DNA of 64,000 nt from Brevibacillus formosus (GCF_003013405.1 NZ_PXZL01000004.1:71923-135922); one strand, 5' to 3'; positions 25,143-33,458 are shown, counted from the first letter of the stretch. Numbers and translations are program-made. The notes: generated by a model from the letters alone, not told the origin.

Positions 25143-26234
25143 TTACAGGTTACCTCTGCGCTCCTGCTCGCGCTCCAGCGCTTCGAACAGTGCCTTGAAG
25201 TTGCCATTCCCGAAGCCACGCGCTCCTTTGCGCTGGATAATCTCGATGAACAGCGTCGGACGGTCCACAATCGGCTTGCTGAACAACTGCAAGAGATAGC
25301 CTTCGTCGTCTCTGTCGACCAAGACCCCCAGCTTTCTCAGCGCCTCAATGTCTTCATCAATTTCCCCTACACGCTCTTTCAAATCTTCGTAGTACGCATC
25401 TGGCACCATGAGGAAATCTACACCGTTATTACGCAGCTTCGATACAGTGTCGATGATATCGTTGGTCAGGATGGCAATATGCTGTACGCCTGGCCCTTTG
25501 TAGAACTCCAAAAACTCCTGAATCTGCGACTTGCGGCGTCCTTCTGCCGGCTCATTAATCGGGAACTTGATGCGTCCGGTTCCACTTTGCATCACTTTGG
25601 ACATGAGCGCAGAATACTCCGTCGAGATGTCGTCCTCACTGAAATTTTGTACAGCTGTAAAGCCCATGACCTTTTGGTAATATTCTACCCACTCATCCAT
25701 GACCTCGACGTTACCGACGATGTGGTCGATGCCGATGATACCCGTACTCTCTCCCTTGACTGGAGATTGATAAGCTTTATAGCCCGGGAAGAATGGTCCG
25801 TTGTAATTTTTTCGTTCGATAAAGGAATGAATGTTTTCGCCGTACGTACCGATAATCGCTTTTTTGACCGTCCCGAATTCATCGGTATACTCAGTTGGTT
25901 CCATGATCGGAATGGCTCCGCGAGAAACGGCCTCCCGGTAAGCCTGTTCACAATCCTCTACGCGCAGGGCAACGTCTTTGACGCCGTCCCCATGCTTTTT
26001 CACAAAATCCGCGATCGGGCTGTCAGGCGTAAGCGCCCCGCTGATCACGAACGTCATATGCTTCTGCTTCAAAACGTAGGAAACCTTTTCCCGAGAGCCT
26101 GTCTCCAAGCCCGCATAGGCTACTGCTTCAAATCCAAACGCTTTTGTGAAATAATGCATGGCTTGCTTGGCGTTCCCTGTATAAAACTCCAGGTAGTCCC
26201 AGTCCTGAATCGGGAAAAAATCGGTATTGCTCAT
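25143..26234 (-). CDS. hpd: 4-hydroxyphenylpyruvate dioxygenase
   Basis: A 363-residue Fe(II) dioxygenase that turns 4-hydroxyphenylpyruvate into homogentisate in tyrosine breakdown. Two glyoxalase-like halves are visible; iron ligands are the histidines in GIDHIVGNV and VQHIAILT and the glutamate in TLFIEIIQRKG. The C-terminal RKGARGFGNGNFKALFEALEREQ is the family hallmark that closes the active site. AGCGGAGGGG precedes the start. No homogentisate dioxygenase or fumarylacetoacetase gene adjoins it. Catabolite-response-like sites upstream suggest repression when preferred sugars are present. Confidence 0.95.
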   Translation of the reverse strand: MSNTDFFPIQDWDYLEFYTGNAKQAMHYFTKAFGFEAVAYAGLETGSREKVSYVLKQKHMTFVISGALTPDSPIADFVKKHGDGVKDVALRVEDCEQAYREAVSRGAIPIMEPTEYTDEFGTVKKAIIGTYGENIHSFIERKNYNGPFFPGYKAYQSPVKGESTGIIGIDHIVGNVEVMDEWVEYYQKVMGFTAVQNFSEDDISTEYSALMSKVMQSGTGRIKFPINEPAEGRRKSQIQEFLEFYKGPGVQHIAILTNDIIDTVSKLRNNGVDFLMVPDAYYEDLKERVGEIDEDIEALRKLGVLVDRDDEGYLLQLFSKPIVDRPTLFIEIIQRKGARGFGNGNFKALFEALEREQERRGNL

Positions 26235-26315
26235 TAACTACCCCTCCGCTTTCTTGTTCAATTATTGACATTATTTTGTGAATTGGGATTATTTTGTCGT
26301 TATCTTGAGAGTACA

Positions 26316-26375
26316 TTGGAAGCGCTTCCCCTTGCAAGAACACGGAACAACGCGAAAACGCTCAAACGCTTTCAT
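26316..26375. promoter_or_regulatory. two CcpA (cre)-like sites upstream of hpd
   Basis: TTGGAAGCGCTTCCC at 26316-26330 fits the cre consensus WTGNAANCGNWNNCW except its last base. A second site, ATGAAAGCGTTTGAG on the minus strand (26361-26375), fits at 13 of 15 positions. They lie 82-141 bases upstream of the hpd start, near its likely promoter. Confidence 0.55.
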
Positions 26376-26410
26376 TTATTAAAGTACGCATACGAGTAAC
26401 CACTGGATAC

Positions 26411-26444
26411 CAAAAAGCCACCGATCAAGTTGACCGATGGCTTA
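26411..26444 (-). terminator. terminator of the thioredoxin gene
   Basis: On the minus strand AAGCCATCGGTCA pairs with TGATCGGTGGCTT (with G-T pairs) and is followed by TTTGG. Confidence 0.7.
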
Positions 26445-26458
26445 CCAGCATTTTCCCA

Positions 26459-26776
26459 CTACCTATTTTTGAAAACAAATTGCTTCAGTTCCGCTAGAGG
26501 AGCAGCTCCTACGACTTTGTCGATCAATTCCCCGTTTTTGAGCAAAATGGTCGTTGGCAAACTCATAATGCCATATTGATTAGCAATCTCGGTTTGTTCA
26601 TCGACATTGACCTTTAGGACTCGCACTTCGCTGCTATGCTCCCCGTCAAACGATTCGAGTATCGGCCCAAAAAAGCGGCATGGCCCGCACCAAGGTGCCC
26701 AAAAATTGACGAGAGTATAGCCCTCGCTTTTTACATCATGTTGAAACGTAGTATCTGTCGTGTGGCAAATGCTCAT
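26459..26776 (-). CDS. thioredoxin
   Basis: A 105-residue single-domain thioredoxin with the redox centre WAPWCGPCRFFGP, the cis-proline motif SLPTTILLKNGE and the GAAPLAELKQF C-terminus. The phenylalanines after CGPC replace the more common KM/RM, so this may be a secondary thioredoxin rather than the essential TrxA. It faces an Rrf2-family regulator, with a perfect palindrome between them, which suggests redox or thiol-stress control. Ribosome site AGGGAGGAAAG. Confidence 0.9.
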   Translation of the reverse strand: MSICHTTDTTFQHDVKSEGYTLVNFWAPWCGPCRFFGPILESFDGEHSSEVRVLKVNVDEQTEIANQYGIMSLPTTILLKNGELIDKVVGAAPLAELKQFVFKNR

Positions 26777-26821
26777 TTGTACTTTCCTCCCTTTTTATGT
26801 TGAACAGTTAATCGAAATGAC

Positions 26822-26839
26822 TATTAGAGACCTCTAATA
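26822..26839. promoter_or_regulatory. perfect 8-2-8 palindrome between thioredoxin and Rrf2 genes
   Basis: TATTAGAG-AC-CTCTAATA is a perfect inverted repeat 46-63 bases upstream of the thioredoxin start; a further half-site TTAATAGAG follows at 26843. It is a good candidate operator for the divergent Rrf2 regulator. Confidence 0.6.
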
Positions 26840-27065
26840 TCCTTAATAGAGACAAAAAATAACTCCCTGTACTTTGATCATTTCAAATAACTCATTCGTA
26901 GACTTATCGTATCTATAATATCCCTTAAAGAATTTTTGTGTCAAGTTGCACCATCCAAAAATGGGCATCGAAAGTGCAGGATGACAGCGCGAATCACTCT
27001 TCCCCTTGCTCATGCTCCCCATTCACTTTATGATGGATGTATTAAGTCCATGATTGAGGTGTCTT

Positions 27066-27464
27066 ATGAAGTATTCACAGGCAACAGACTATGCCCTCCA
27101 TGCGATGCTCTATCTGGTAGCAGAAGCCCCTGATAAACCCGTTAGTGTTCAGCTTTTGGCAGAAAAGCTGGGCGTTTCACAAACGTACCTATCCAAAATG
27201 CTGACCAAACTGGTCAAAGCTGGGTTGATCCACTCGGTCTCTGGAGCAAATGGCGGATACAAGCTCAAACGCAATCAGGATGATATATCGTTTCTAGATG
27301 TTATCCAAGCCATTGAAGGGACAACCTCCTTGTTTGAATGCAGCTTCCATCATGATAGTGCCTGTCTGATTCAACAGGTTGTGGCTGACGCCGAGCAGCA
27401 AATGATGCATACGCTAAAGAATAAAAAAATTGCTGATTTGGTCCCGCATATCCCTAAACCATGA
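27066..27464 (+). CDS. Rrf2-family transcriptional regulator
   Basis: A 132-residue Rrf2/BadM regulator: MKYSQATDYALHAMLYL helix, winged helix with AEKLGVSQTYLSKMLTKLVKAGLI and SGANGGYKLKR wing, then the effector helix. Only two cysteines sit in the sensor region (FECSFHHDSACL), one fewer than the three that hold the Fe-S cluster in IscR and NsrR, so a thiol switch or a different ligand set is more likely. The ATG at 27066 with GAGGTG upstream is chosen. Divergent from thioredoxin. Confidence 0.88.
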   Translation: MKYSQATDYALHAMLYLVAEAPDKPVSVQLLAEKLGVSQTYLSKMLTKLVKAGLIHSVSGANGGYKLKRNQDDISFLDVIQAIEGTTSLFECSFHHDSACLIQQVVADAEQQMMHTLKNKKIADLVPHIPKP

Positions 27465-27490
27465 TCCTTTGACGTAAAACAACTTCCACG

Positions 27491-27522
27491 AAAAGCTCCG
27501 GCCGCCTCGACCGGAGTTTTTC
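27491..27522 (+). terminator. terminator of the Rrf2 gene
   Basis: CTCCGG (27496-27501) pairs with CCGGAG (27511-27516), extended by A-T pairs and followed by TTTTTC. Confidence 0.75.
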
Positions 27523-27563
27523 TTCATAACGGTATCGTTCAATCGAAGAGAAAGGCGTGAACA

Positions 27564-28247
27564 ATGATGAGCCAATGGACGGAACAAGCAGCCAAGCAAT
27601 GGGATCAATTTGCAGAAGACTGGCGAAAAAGAAGTGAGCACATGTGGGAAAAAGGGAGCCGAAGCACCATCCTCCCCTATTTTATGAAGCATGTACCTGT
27701 CGGCTCTGGCCCAGTTCTCGATGCAGGCTGTGGGGACGGCTATGCCAGCTGCAAGCTTGCAGAGCACGGCTATCAAGTGGAGGGCATCGACATTGCCGGG
27801 GAAATGATTCGTCTTGCTCATGACCGGGCCATTTCCTTCCCAGGCTCTGTTCATTTTCAGACAGGAGACATCAGCAATCTTCCTTTTGCCAATGATTCTT
27901 TCTCCGGTGTGCTCTCGATTAACGTAGTGGAATTCACACCATCTCCGCTCAAGGCACTCTTGGAGCTTCACCGCGTGCTCGCACCCGGAGGAATTCTCGT
28001 CTTGGGTATCCTCGGTCCTACAGCTGGCCCACGCGCACATAGCTATCGCAGACTATATGAAGAGACGACGATCCAGAATACGATGATGCCCTGGGAAGCC
28101 AAGCAGTTGGCGAGCGAAAATGGCTTCACACTGCTGGGCGAAGAGCCGGTATACAAAGAGGGAATTACGCCAGATATCGCGGGCCGCTTAAGCGTAGAGC
28201 TGCAGGAGGCTGTCAGCTTTTTGACCTTATTTGCTTTGCGGAAATAG
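27564..28247 (+). CDS. class I SAM-dependent methyltransferase
   Basis: A 227-residue Methyltransf_11-type enzyme. Motif I VLDAGCGDGYASCKLAEHGYQ binds S-adenosylmethionine, motif II VEGIDIAGEMI carries the acidic residue, and GDISNLPFANDSFSGVLSINV and LLELHRVLAPGGILVLG are motifs III-IV. GAAAGGCG precedes two adjacent ATGs at 27564 and 27567. The N-terminus, rich in Trp/Gln/Lys (QWDQFAEDWRKRSE), resembles small-molecule methyltransferases. Substrate unknown. It is the last clear gene before the accessory-looking region at 28.5-37 kb. Confidence 0.85.
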   Translation: MMSQWTEQAAKQWDQFAEDWRKRSEHMWEKGSRSTILPYFMKHVPVGSGPVLDAGCGDGYASCKLAEHGYQVEGIDIAGEMIRLAHDRAISFPGSVHFQTGDISNLPFANDSFSGVLSINVVEFTPSPLKALLELHRVLAPGGILVLGILGPTAGPRAHSYRRLYEETTIQNTMMPWEAKQLASENGFTLLGEEPVYKEGITPDIAGRLSVELQEAVSFLTLFALRK

Positions 28248-28496
28248 ATCAGAATGCTCTCAATTTTAGATAAGTATGCCGGTCACACCTTATGAAAGGG
28301 AAAATCGGCAATTTTTTATGCTCAATCACATCGAACAGTGTCCCGCTAGTCTAGACATTGCTATTCCATAACTGGGCAGTTTACTAACCAATATTTCGTT
28401 GTTAAAATGGTCGTGCTAACAAAATTTATTTATTTTTATTCTTTTTTATTACCTCTACTACAACTTTGTGCGACACATCTCGGAAGGTGAGAAATC

Positions 28497-28757
28497 ATTA
28501 TCAACGAATGCAATTTTACAATTGTTGCCCCTATCATTTGCTTTCATTGTGGGAATGGGAACTTTCACAAATCTGATAATAAACACCAAATATACAAAGA
28601 TCTCATCAATAATGAAGTCATTGAGATACCGGTAAAGCGTCAACGGTATCGATGCACTGCCTGTGGTACGAAAGAATGGGACGTTGTATTGGGAGCATCG
28701 ACGCATTTGAAAAAAACGAGAAGACTGCTCTCCTTTGAAAAGCGCAACCTGATTAAG
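28497..28757 (+). CDS. zinc-ribbon protein with non-standard start (ATT/ATC), ISL3-like
   Basis: An 86-residue frame encoding a zinc ribbon: the first knuckle is CFHCGNGNFH, the second RYRCTACGTKEWD, joined by YKDLINNEVIEIPVKRQ. This is the pattern of the N-terminal zinc finger of ISL3-family transposases and related small regulators. A good ribosome site, GGAAGGTGA at 28482-28490, stands seven bases before an in-frame ATT, itself followed by ATC; no ATG, GTG or TTG exists between the upstream TGA at 28488 and the first cysteine. Either initiation occurs at ATT/ATC, or the gene lost its ATG. No transposase core or IS ends follow, so a mobile element is not established. Confidence 0.5.
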
Positions 28758-28800
28758 AAGCCGCTTCCCTGAAGCTTACAGGGAAACGGCTGGGTTCTTC
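28755..28800 (-). terminator. terminator of the four-repeat protein gene
   Basis: AGCCGTTTCCCT and AGGGAAGCGGCT on the minus strand (arms 28781-28792 and 28760-28771, one mismatch) form a stable hairpin directly after the stop codon, followed by TCTT. It may also end the zinc-ribbon transcript. Confidence 0.7.
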
Positions 28801-28802
28801 AA

Positions 28803-30077
28803 TTAGCGCTTATATTCAACAACATCTTCCACTGTGCCTGTTCCTTTCTCCAAATTGACGCCGGTAAAGTGCACCTTATATTTCGCCGACGGATTTCCAT
28901 TTGGATACCAGTAAACGTCAATATATTGCAAAACATCGTCAACTGTCACACCCGTAGCGGAAATTTCGTATGCACTTTCAGATGGGGTGAAATTTTTCGC
29001 TTTCATAGCCTCTTTTGCTTTTTCAATAAAAGGGGCAGCTTGTTCTTGTGGAAGATCTCCCATAACGACGCCAAGCTCATTGATCACTTTTGCATTTTTT
29101 ACTGTCGCTGTGCCTTTCTCGACATCGACATCAACAAAATGGACAACATACCCTTTCGATTGTTCTTCCGCACTCCATAGAACCTGTAAGGTCTTGTCTT
29201 TCTTGCTCCCGAAATGCGTCACCTTATATCCATTTTTCGGAAGTTCAATCTTCTCTGCTTGCAAAGCCTCTTTTGCTTTGGCAAGAAACGGAGCTGCCTG
29301 TTGATCTGTCAATTTCAAGAGGTCCTTCTCTTGTTCTCTGTCCTCCTGTTTATCCTTTTCATCCTCCTCTTCCAAAGCAATGAGCTCATCATAATTTTCT
29401 ACATAGACATCATCGATAATCCCCGTTCCTTTCTCCAGATCGACATCTGCAAATTGCACAGAGTAATATTTTCCTTCCTTTTGCCCCGCATCAGGACGCC
29501 AGGTAATTTGAACGCTTTCCAGCACATCGTCATAAGTACGGCTGCTGCTTAACATCTTGTACCCGCTCGCTGGCAGAGTTATATTTTTTGCTTTCAAAGC
29601 CTCTTTTGCTTGTTCAATAAACGGAGCAGCATGTTTTTCTGTCAGCTCCTCTTCGAAGGAACCAGGACGATTAATAACCTTTACCGTTTTGAGAGTCCCT
29701 GTTCCTTTCACTGCATCAATGTCCTCAAATTCGGCGACATACGCCTTGTCCTTCATGTTGGTTTCAGATCGCCATACGACGGTCAAGGTATTGTCTTTTT
29801 TGCTACCATAATTCCGAGCCTTGTAACCACTTTCTGGGAGAGAAACGTTTTTCGCTTGAAATGCTTCTTTTGCTTTTGCAAGAAACGGAGCCGCCTGTTG
29901 ATCTGTCAATTTCAAGAGATCAAATTCCTCCTCTGTTGCCTCGGCTGCAACGTTATTCTTCGTATCGTTGGGTGCGGCGCTGGCAGCTACAGGGGAGAAC
30001 ATGGCTGTCATTGTCAATACGCTCATAACAGAGAGATTTAACCATGCAGCCGTTTTTTTCGTTTTGGACTTTTTCAT
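28803..30077 (-). CDS. secreted protein with four copies of an unfamiliar ~85-residue repeat
   Basis: A 424-residue protein with a Sec signal peptide (lysine-rich start, hydrophobic core, VAASAA cleavage site near residue 35) and no cell-wall anchor seen. The mature part is four repeats at about residues 55-136, 143-228, 253-333 and 341-423. Each has an alpha-helical start (QAAPF-x3-AKEA-x2-AK), P-x-SGY, then beta strands with W and YxVxFxDVDxEKGTGT. Repeats 1 and 3 share LLKLTDQQAAPFLAKAKEA, and 2 and 4 share AAPFIExAKEA, so a two-repeat unit was duplicated. An acidic linker (229-252) joins the halves. I do not recognise the family. Two related genes and a two-component system lie upstream. 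Confidence 0.75.
   Translation of the reverse strand: MKKSKTKKTAAWLNLSVMSVLTMTAMFSPVAASAAPNDTKNNVAAEATEEEFDLLKLTDQQAAPFLAKAKEAFQAKNVSLPESGYKARNYGSKKDNTLTVVWRSETNMKDKAYVAEFEDIDAVKGTGTLKTVKVINRPGSFEEELTEKHAAPFIEQAKEALKAKNITLPASGYKMLSSSRTYDDVLESVQITWRPDAGQKEGKYYSVQFADVDLEKGTGIIDDVYVENYDELIALEEEDEKDKQEDREQEKDLLKLTDQQAAPFLAKAKEALQAEKIELPKNGYKVTHFGSKKDKTLQVLWSAEEQSKGYVVHFVDVDVEKGTATVKNAKVINELGVVMGDLPQEQAAPFIEKAKEAMKAKNFTPSESAYEISATGVTVDDVLQYIDVYWYPNGNPSAKYKVHFTGVNLEKGTGTVEDVVEYKR
28809..29915 (-). repeat. four tandem coding repeats in A-B-A-B order
   Basis: Coding repeats at about 29670-29915, 29394-29651, 29079-29321 and 28809-29057. Units 1/3 and 2/4 are the closest pairs, pointing to duplication of an A-B block. 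Confidence 0.7.
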
Positions 30078-30191
30078 CGTACTACCTCCAAGGTTTTTGC
30101 GTTGGATCGAGTGTTTCTACTCGTCATCCATAGAATAGCTGCTGATTGTCATGGTTTAATCGGGAGGTTGTCAAGGTTTTGTCAAAACAAA

Positions 30192-30212
30192 AGAGCCGCT
30201 ATACGCGACTCT
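30192..30212 (-). terminator. terminator after the three-repeat protein gene
   Basis: AGAGTCGCG-TATA-GCGGCTCT hairpin (minus strand, with one internal mismatch) followed by TTTGTTTT. It separates the two-component operon from the four-repeat gene, whose own promoter probably lies in 30110-30190, where TTGACA occurs twice on the minus strand. Confidence 0.6.
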
Positions 30213-30246
30213 CCATGTTCTTCGTCCACATGCTATGAGGAGCTTG

Positions 30247-31437
30247 TTACGAAGGATCTTTTCTCCTAACTTCAAGGTACATTAATTCACCTATTCCTTT
30301 GTCCAAATCAACGTCATCAAACGAAGCAATATAAACCCTTTCCTTTATATAAGCATGATCAGTCCCTTCAGCAACGCCGTCGGGATACCAGCGTATATCC
30401 ACCTCTGGTGGTCGTTTCGGTTGATCATCGTAGTACGAAATCGTGCTGCTAATCCAATAGCCACTTTCAGGAAGTTTTACCTGCTTCGCTTGAAAAGCGT
30501 CTTTTGCCATCTGGATATAAGGGGCTACCTGTGATGGTGTCAGTTTTACACGCCTGATAATCGGCTCTGGTGCTTTTTCTTGCACGATTCTCGTTTCTTC
30601 TTCGTCTGTTTCTACGTTCTCAACTGTACCTGTTCCTTTTTTTAAATCAACATCTGAAAATTGCACGTAATAAAGCTTGTCATGAACAGCTTGATAAACA
30701 TTATTGCTTCTCGTATATATTGGGTACCAGTAAAGATCGACAAGCGCTATCGTCTCTTTCTCCGTAATGGGCTTTATGAGCAAGCATCCTGCCAGATCGT
30801 AGCCACTTTGCGGAATTTTGATATTCTTGTCTTTCCAAACTTTTTTTGCTTGGTCAATATATGGGGCGAACATCGTATTTGGTTTGAACGATGCGATGTC
30901 CCTGCGTATACAAATCTCGATCTTTTTAATTGTGCCTGTCCCTTTTTCAAAATCCACATCGGTCAAATTGACAAAATAGCTTTCCTGAAGTCCTTTGAAA
31001 GGTCGTTCGGCTCCTGCCTTTACTTTTGGATGCCACCATATCTCAGCGGTCGTTGTTTCCTCGCTTATGTCACCGAAAATATCAAGCTCGTAATTACTAT
31101 CAGGAAGGTCGATATGATTGGCGATAAATGCATCAGTTGCCAACTTGACGAAGGGCTCTCGCTGTTCTTTACTAAAGTCATTAAGACTTAAACTCACTGA
31201 ACTTTCTTTGGTGGGTCTCGGATTATCGTTTTTCTTCTTTTCCTGCTGCTCTTCATCCTCTTTCGGTTGTAAAGCGCTTGACGCTGTTGTTTCCGTTTGG
31301 ATAACATCCTTGTTTTTATTGATTTCAGCCAAGCCAAATGTCGTCGGGGAGTAGCTCAAAGCGAGGGCTAACACGCCCAACACTCCAATACTTAGCCATA
31401 ATCCCATCTTTATTTTTGTTTGTGTCAGTTTTTCCAC
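30247..31437 (-). CDS. membrane-anchored protein with three copies of the same repeat
   Basis: A 396-residue protein with one N-terminal membrane helix (residues 11-33) and an extracellular part. A charged linker (57-80) is followed by three repeats at about 86-177, 186-276 and 297-392, each ending in a version of DVDxxKGTGT (DVDFEKGTGTI, DVDLKKGTGTV, DVDLDKGIGEL). Repeat 3 is closest to the single repeat of the upstream gene (SGYWISST, WYPDGV). It starts at a GTG with AAGGAGAT, 28 bases after that gene, so they share an operon with the sensor kinase. Family not recognised. Confidence 0.72.
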   Translation of the reverse strand: MEKLTQTKIKMGLWLSIGVLGVLALALSYSPTTFGLAEINKNKDVIQTETTASSALQPKEDEEQQEKKKNDNPRPTKESSVSLSLNDFSKEQREPFVKLATDAFIANHIDLPDSNYELDIFGDISEETTTAEIWWHPKVKAGAERPFKGLQESYFVNLTDVDFEKGTGTIKKIEICIRRDIASFKPNTMFAPYIDQAKKVWKDKNIKIPQSGYDLAGCLLIKPITEKETIALVDLYWYPIYTRSNNVYQAVHDKLYYVQFSDVDLKKGTGTVENVETDEEETRIVQEKAPEPIIRRVKLTPSQVAPYIQMAKDAFQAKQVKLPESGYWISSTISYYDDQPKRPPEVDIRWYPDGVAEGTDHAYIKERVYIASFDDVDLDKGIGELMYLEVRRKDPS

Positions 31438-31465
31438 AATTCTATCTCCTTACACTCTCTGCTTC

Positions 31466-31999
31466 TTATTCTACGTTTTCGCCATACCAATGAGATTCAC
31501 CGTAATTCCAAACTACCCCAAGTTCAACCATTTTCCCTACGCCTTTGTCCACATCAGCGTTGTAAAACAGTGCGTAGTAAACCTTTTCCTTGATCTTAGT
31601 CTCTTGGCCAAAAACAACGCCATTGGGATACCAGGATATTTCAACATGATTTCTACCTTTCGTCACAGTGCTGCTGATCCAATAACCAGTTTCAGGGGGG
31701 GCCATGCCTTGCGCTACGAACGCTTCTCTTGCTATCCGAATAAAGGGAGCCGCCTGTTCCTTTGTCAACGGATCATAGAAGTTTTTATTCTTCTCATCAT
31801 TTTGCTTCAGAGTGGTTTCTTCGTTTTCCACGTTTGCTGGTGGAGAAGCTTCCGTCATGATGACATCCTTTTTGCTATCCAGAACAGCCGGGCCGAAAGC
31901 AGCCGGAGAAAAGAAGGCAGCCGCACCTAGTATGCCGATAACAACAAGACTAAGCATGAAGCCATGGGACTTTATCTTTATTTTCTTGAAATTTCGCAA
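31466..31999 (-). CDS. membrane-anchored protein with one copy of the repeat
   Basis: A 177-residue protein: N-terminal membrane helix (about 13-34), a linker containing DSKKDVIMTEAS, which parallels the NKNKDVIQTETT linker of the next gene, and one repeat at about 77-165 (LTKEQAAPFIRIAREAF, TGYWISSTV, WYPNGV, NADVDKGVGKM). It begins at a TTG preceded by GGTGGAGG, only 15 bases after the sensor kinase gene, so it is co-transcribed with the two-component system. The simplest member of the family, perhaps nearest the ancestral form. Function unknown. Confidence 0.72.
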   Translation of the reverse strand: MRNFKKIKIKSHGFMLSLVVIGILGAAAFFSPAAFGPAVLDSKKDVIMTEASPPANVENEETTLKQNDEKNKNFYDPLTKEQAAPFIRIAREAFVAQGMAPPETGYWISSTVTKGRNHVEISWYPNGVVFGQETKIKEKVYYALFYNADVDKGVGKMVELGVVWNYGESHWYGENVE

Positions 32000-32014
32000 T
32001 AGATGCCTCCACCG

Positions 32015-33457
32015 TTACGTCGAAGTTTGTACTGGAACCTTTGTATAAACCGATGTTCCCCCGTTTAATCGGCTTTTCATATAAATACTTCCATGGTGTG
32101 CCGTGGCAATCGCTTTGCACAGAGACAGCCCTAAACCGTGTCCGTTCTTTTTTCGATCCCTCGAGCTATCCAGCATAAAAAATGGTTGAAACACATTCGC
32201 CAAATGCTCTTCCGGCACCCCATAGCCATGGTCCTCCACGCAAAAAACAACAAAAGAGTCTTCTGCATAAACAGCAAGTCGTATGACTGTATCGTTTTCA
32301 GACGCTTTGGAGGCATTTTCCACCAAATTGCTTAACAACACCAAAAAAAGCTCCGGATCGACAGTAACGGTAGAGACAGAATACGCTATTTCCAACGTTT
32401 GCCCCCTTCTGTCTAACGTAAACTGGGAAATGATTTTCAACTGCTGCATGAGGGAAGAAACATCGACTTGCTGCTTGTTCGGTGGCTCCCCATTTCCAAG
32501 GCGGAAAAGCTCCAACAGCTTTTTGGACATACCGTCAAGCCGCTTGCTCTCCGAGTGAATGAAACGCAGGGCCTGCTCGACGTCTTTTTCTTCCAGGTGA
32601 TAATTCTGAAGCAAACTGGCATAGCCCATGATGGATGTAAGCGGTGTTTTGAATTCATGGGCGAGACTTGCGATAAACGCCTCTCTTTCCGTTACGCCCC
32701 TCTGCAGAAGCTCCATGTTGGATTGGATCGCCTCCGCCATATAATTGAAGTCAACCGCGAGCTGGCCAATCTCATCGGCATGCTGAACCGTTATGCGATG
32801 CTGATAGCTTCCTTTTGCAATCCCTTGAGCCTGTTTGCTTAACAGGCCGAGTGGACGCAAGGCTTGTCTGATCAGGACAAACAAGCCAACCGCAAAGACC
32901 GTCAACCCACCCAATACCCAAGAAGAGATCTGTAAGGAGAGTGACTTCTGGTCATCGATCAGACTCGTTATGTCATGGGCGTAATCCAATCGAAGCAGTT
33001 GGTCATCCATTTTCATCCAGCTCGAAACAAACAGCACGGTGCGCGCATCTATGTTTCGAATCACATAGCTTCTTCTGCCATCTTTGGGTGGGACAAGACT
33101 CATTGCCTTCTCTTCTTCATTCGATATACTGCTATAATGCTTCTCGCCAGATTCCCCCGTTATGGCAAGATGGCTTCTCTTATCAGTAAAATACTGCCCA
33201 TAATTTTGAAAAGATTTCGCCAAAATGTCTTTCAGCAACGTCGGATAGTAATCATCAATCGTACTTTCATACATCTTCAGTGAGTTCCCGATCATGCTAT
33301 GGTTCTCAAGAGAACTGCTGATTTCCCTTTGAAGATTGTACTCAATGGAAACCTCGATGATCCGGTAGGAAACAAAGACGATGACCACTGTCACCAATCC
33401 GAACACCATGAGATAGATTCGCATCCACAGAGGAGTTTTCTTCATCCTCTCACGCAT
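32015..33457 (-). CDS. OmpR-system sensor histidine kinase
   Basis: A 480-residue membrane kinase: TM1 about residues 12-32, an extracellular sensor of about 145 residues, TM2 about 178-198, HAMP (LRPLGLLSKQAQGIAKGSY), HisKA with the phosphorylated histidine in ASLAHEFKTPLTSIMGY (His267), and HATPase_c (LLSNLVENASKA, VEDHGYGVPEE, KNGHGLGLSLCKAIA). The ATG at 33457 is preferred, with GGAG seven bases upstream, one base after the regulator's stop codon. Its operon continues into two repeat-domain proteins, which are likely targets or partners. Confidence 0.92.
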   Translation of the reverse strand: MRERMKKTPLWMRIYLMVFGLVTVVIVFVSYRIIEVSIEYNLQREISSSLENHSMIGNSLKMYESTIDDYYPTLLKDILAKSFQNYGQYFTDKRSHLAITGESGEKHYSSISNEEEKAMSLVPPKDGRRSYVIRNIDARTVLFVSSWMKMDDQLLRLDYAHDITSLIDDQKSLSLQISSWVLGGLTVFAVGLFVLIRQALRPLGLLSKQAQGIAKGSYQHRITVQHADEIGQLAVDFNYMAEAIQSNMELLQRGVTEREAFIASLAHEFKTPLTSIMGYASLLQNYHLEEKDVEQALRFIHSESKRLDGMSKKLLELFRLGNGEPPNKQQVDVSSLMQQLKIISQFTLDRRGQTLEIAYSVSTVTVDPELFLVLLSNLVENASKASENDTVIRLAVYAEDSFVVFCVEDHGYGVPEEHLANVFQPFFMLDSSRDRKKNGHGLGLSLCKAIATAHHGSIYMKSRLNGGTSVYTKVPVQTST

Positions 33458-33458
33458 C

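Noticed and set aside
27414-28040. 208-codon minus-strand open frame opposite the Rrf2 end and the methyltransferase
   Set aside because: It runs through a terminator and opposite a gene with clear SAM-binding motifs.
28458-28706. 82-codon minus-strand open frame opposite the zinc-ribbon gene
   Set aside because: No ribosome site; the plus-strand frame has the CxxC pairs and a good ribosome site.
28482-28800. ISL3-family insertion sequence
   Set aside because: Only an N-terminal finger-like domain is seen; there are no terminal inverted repeats, target duplication or DDE core.
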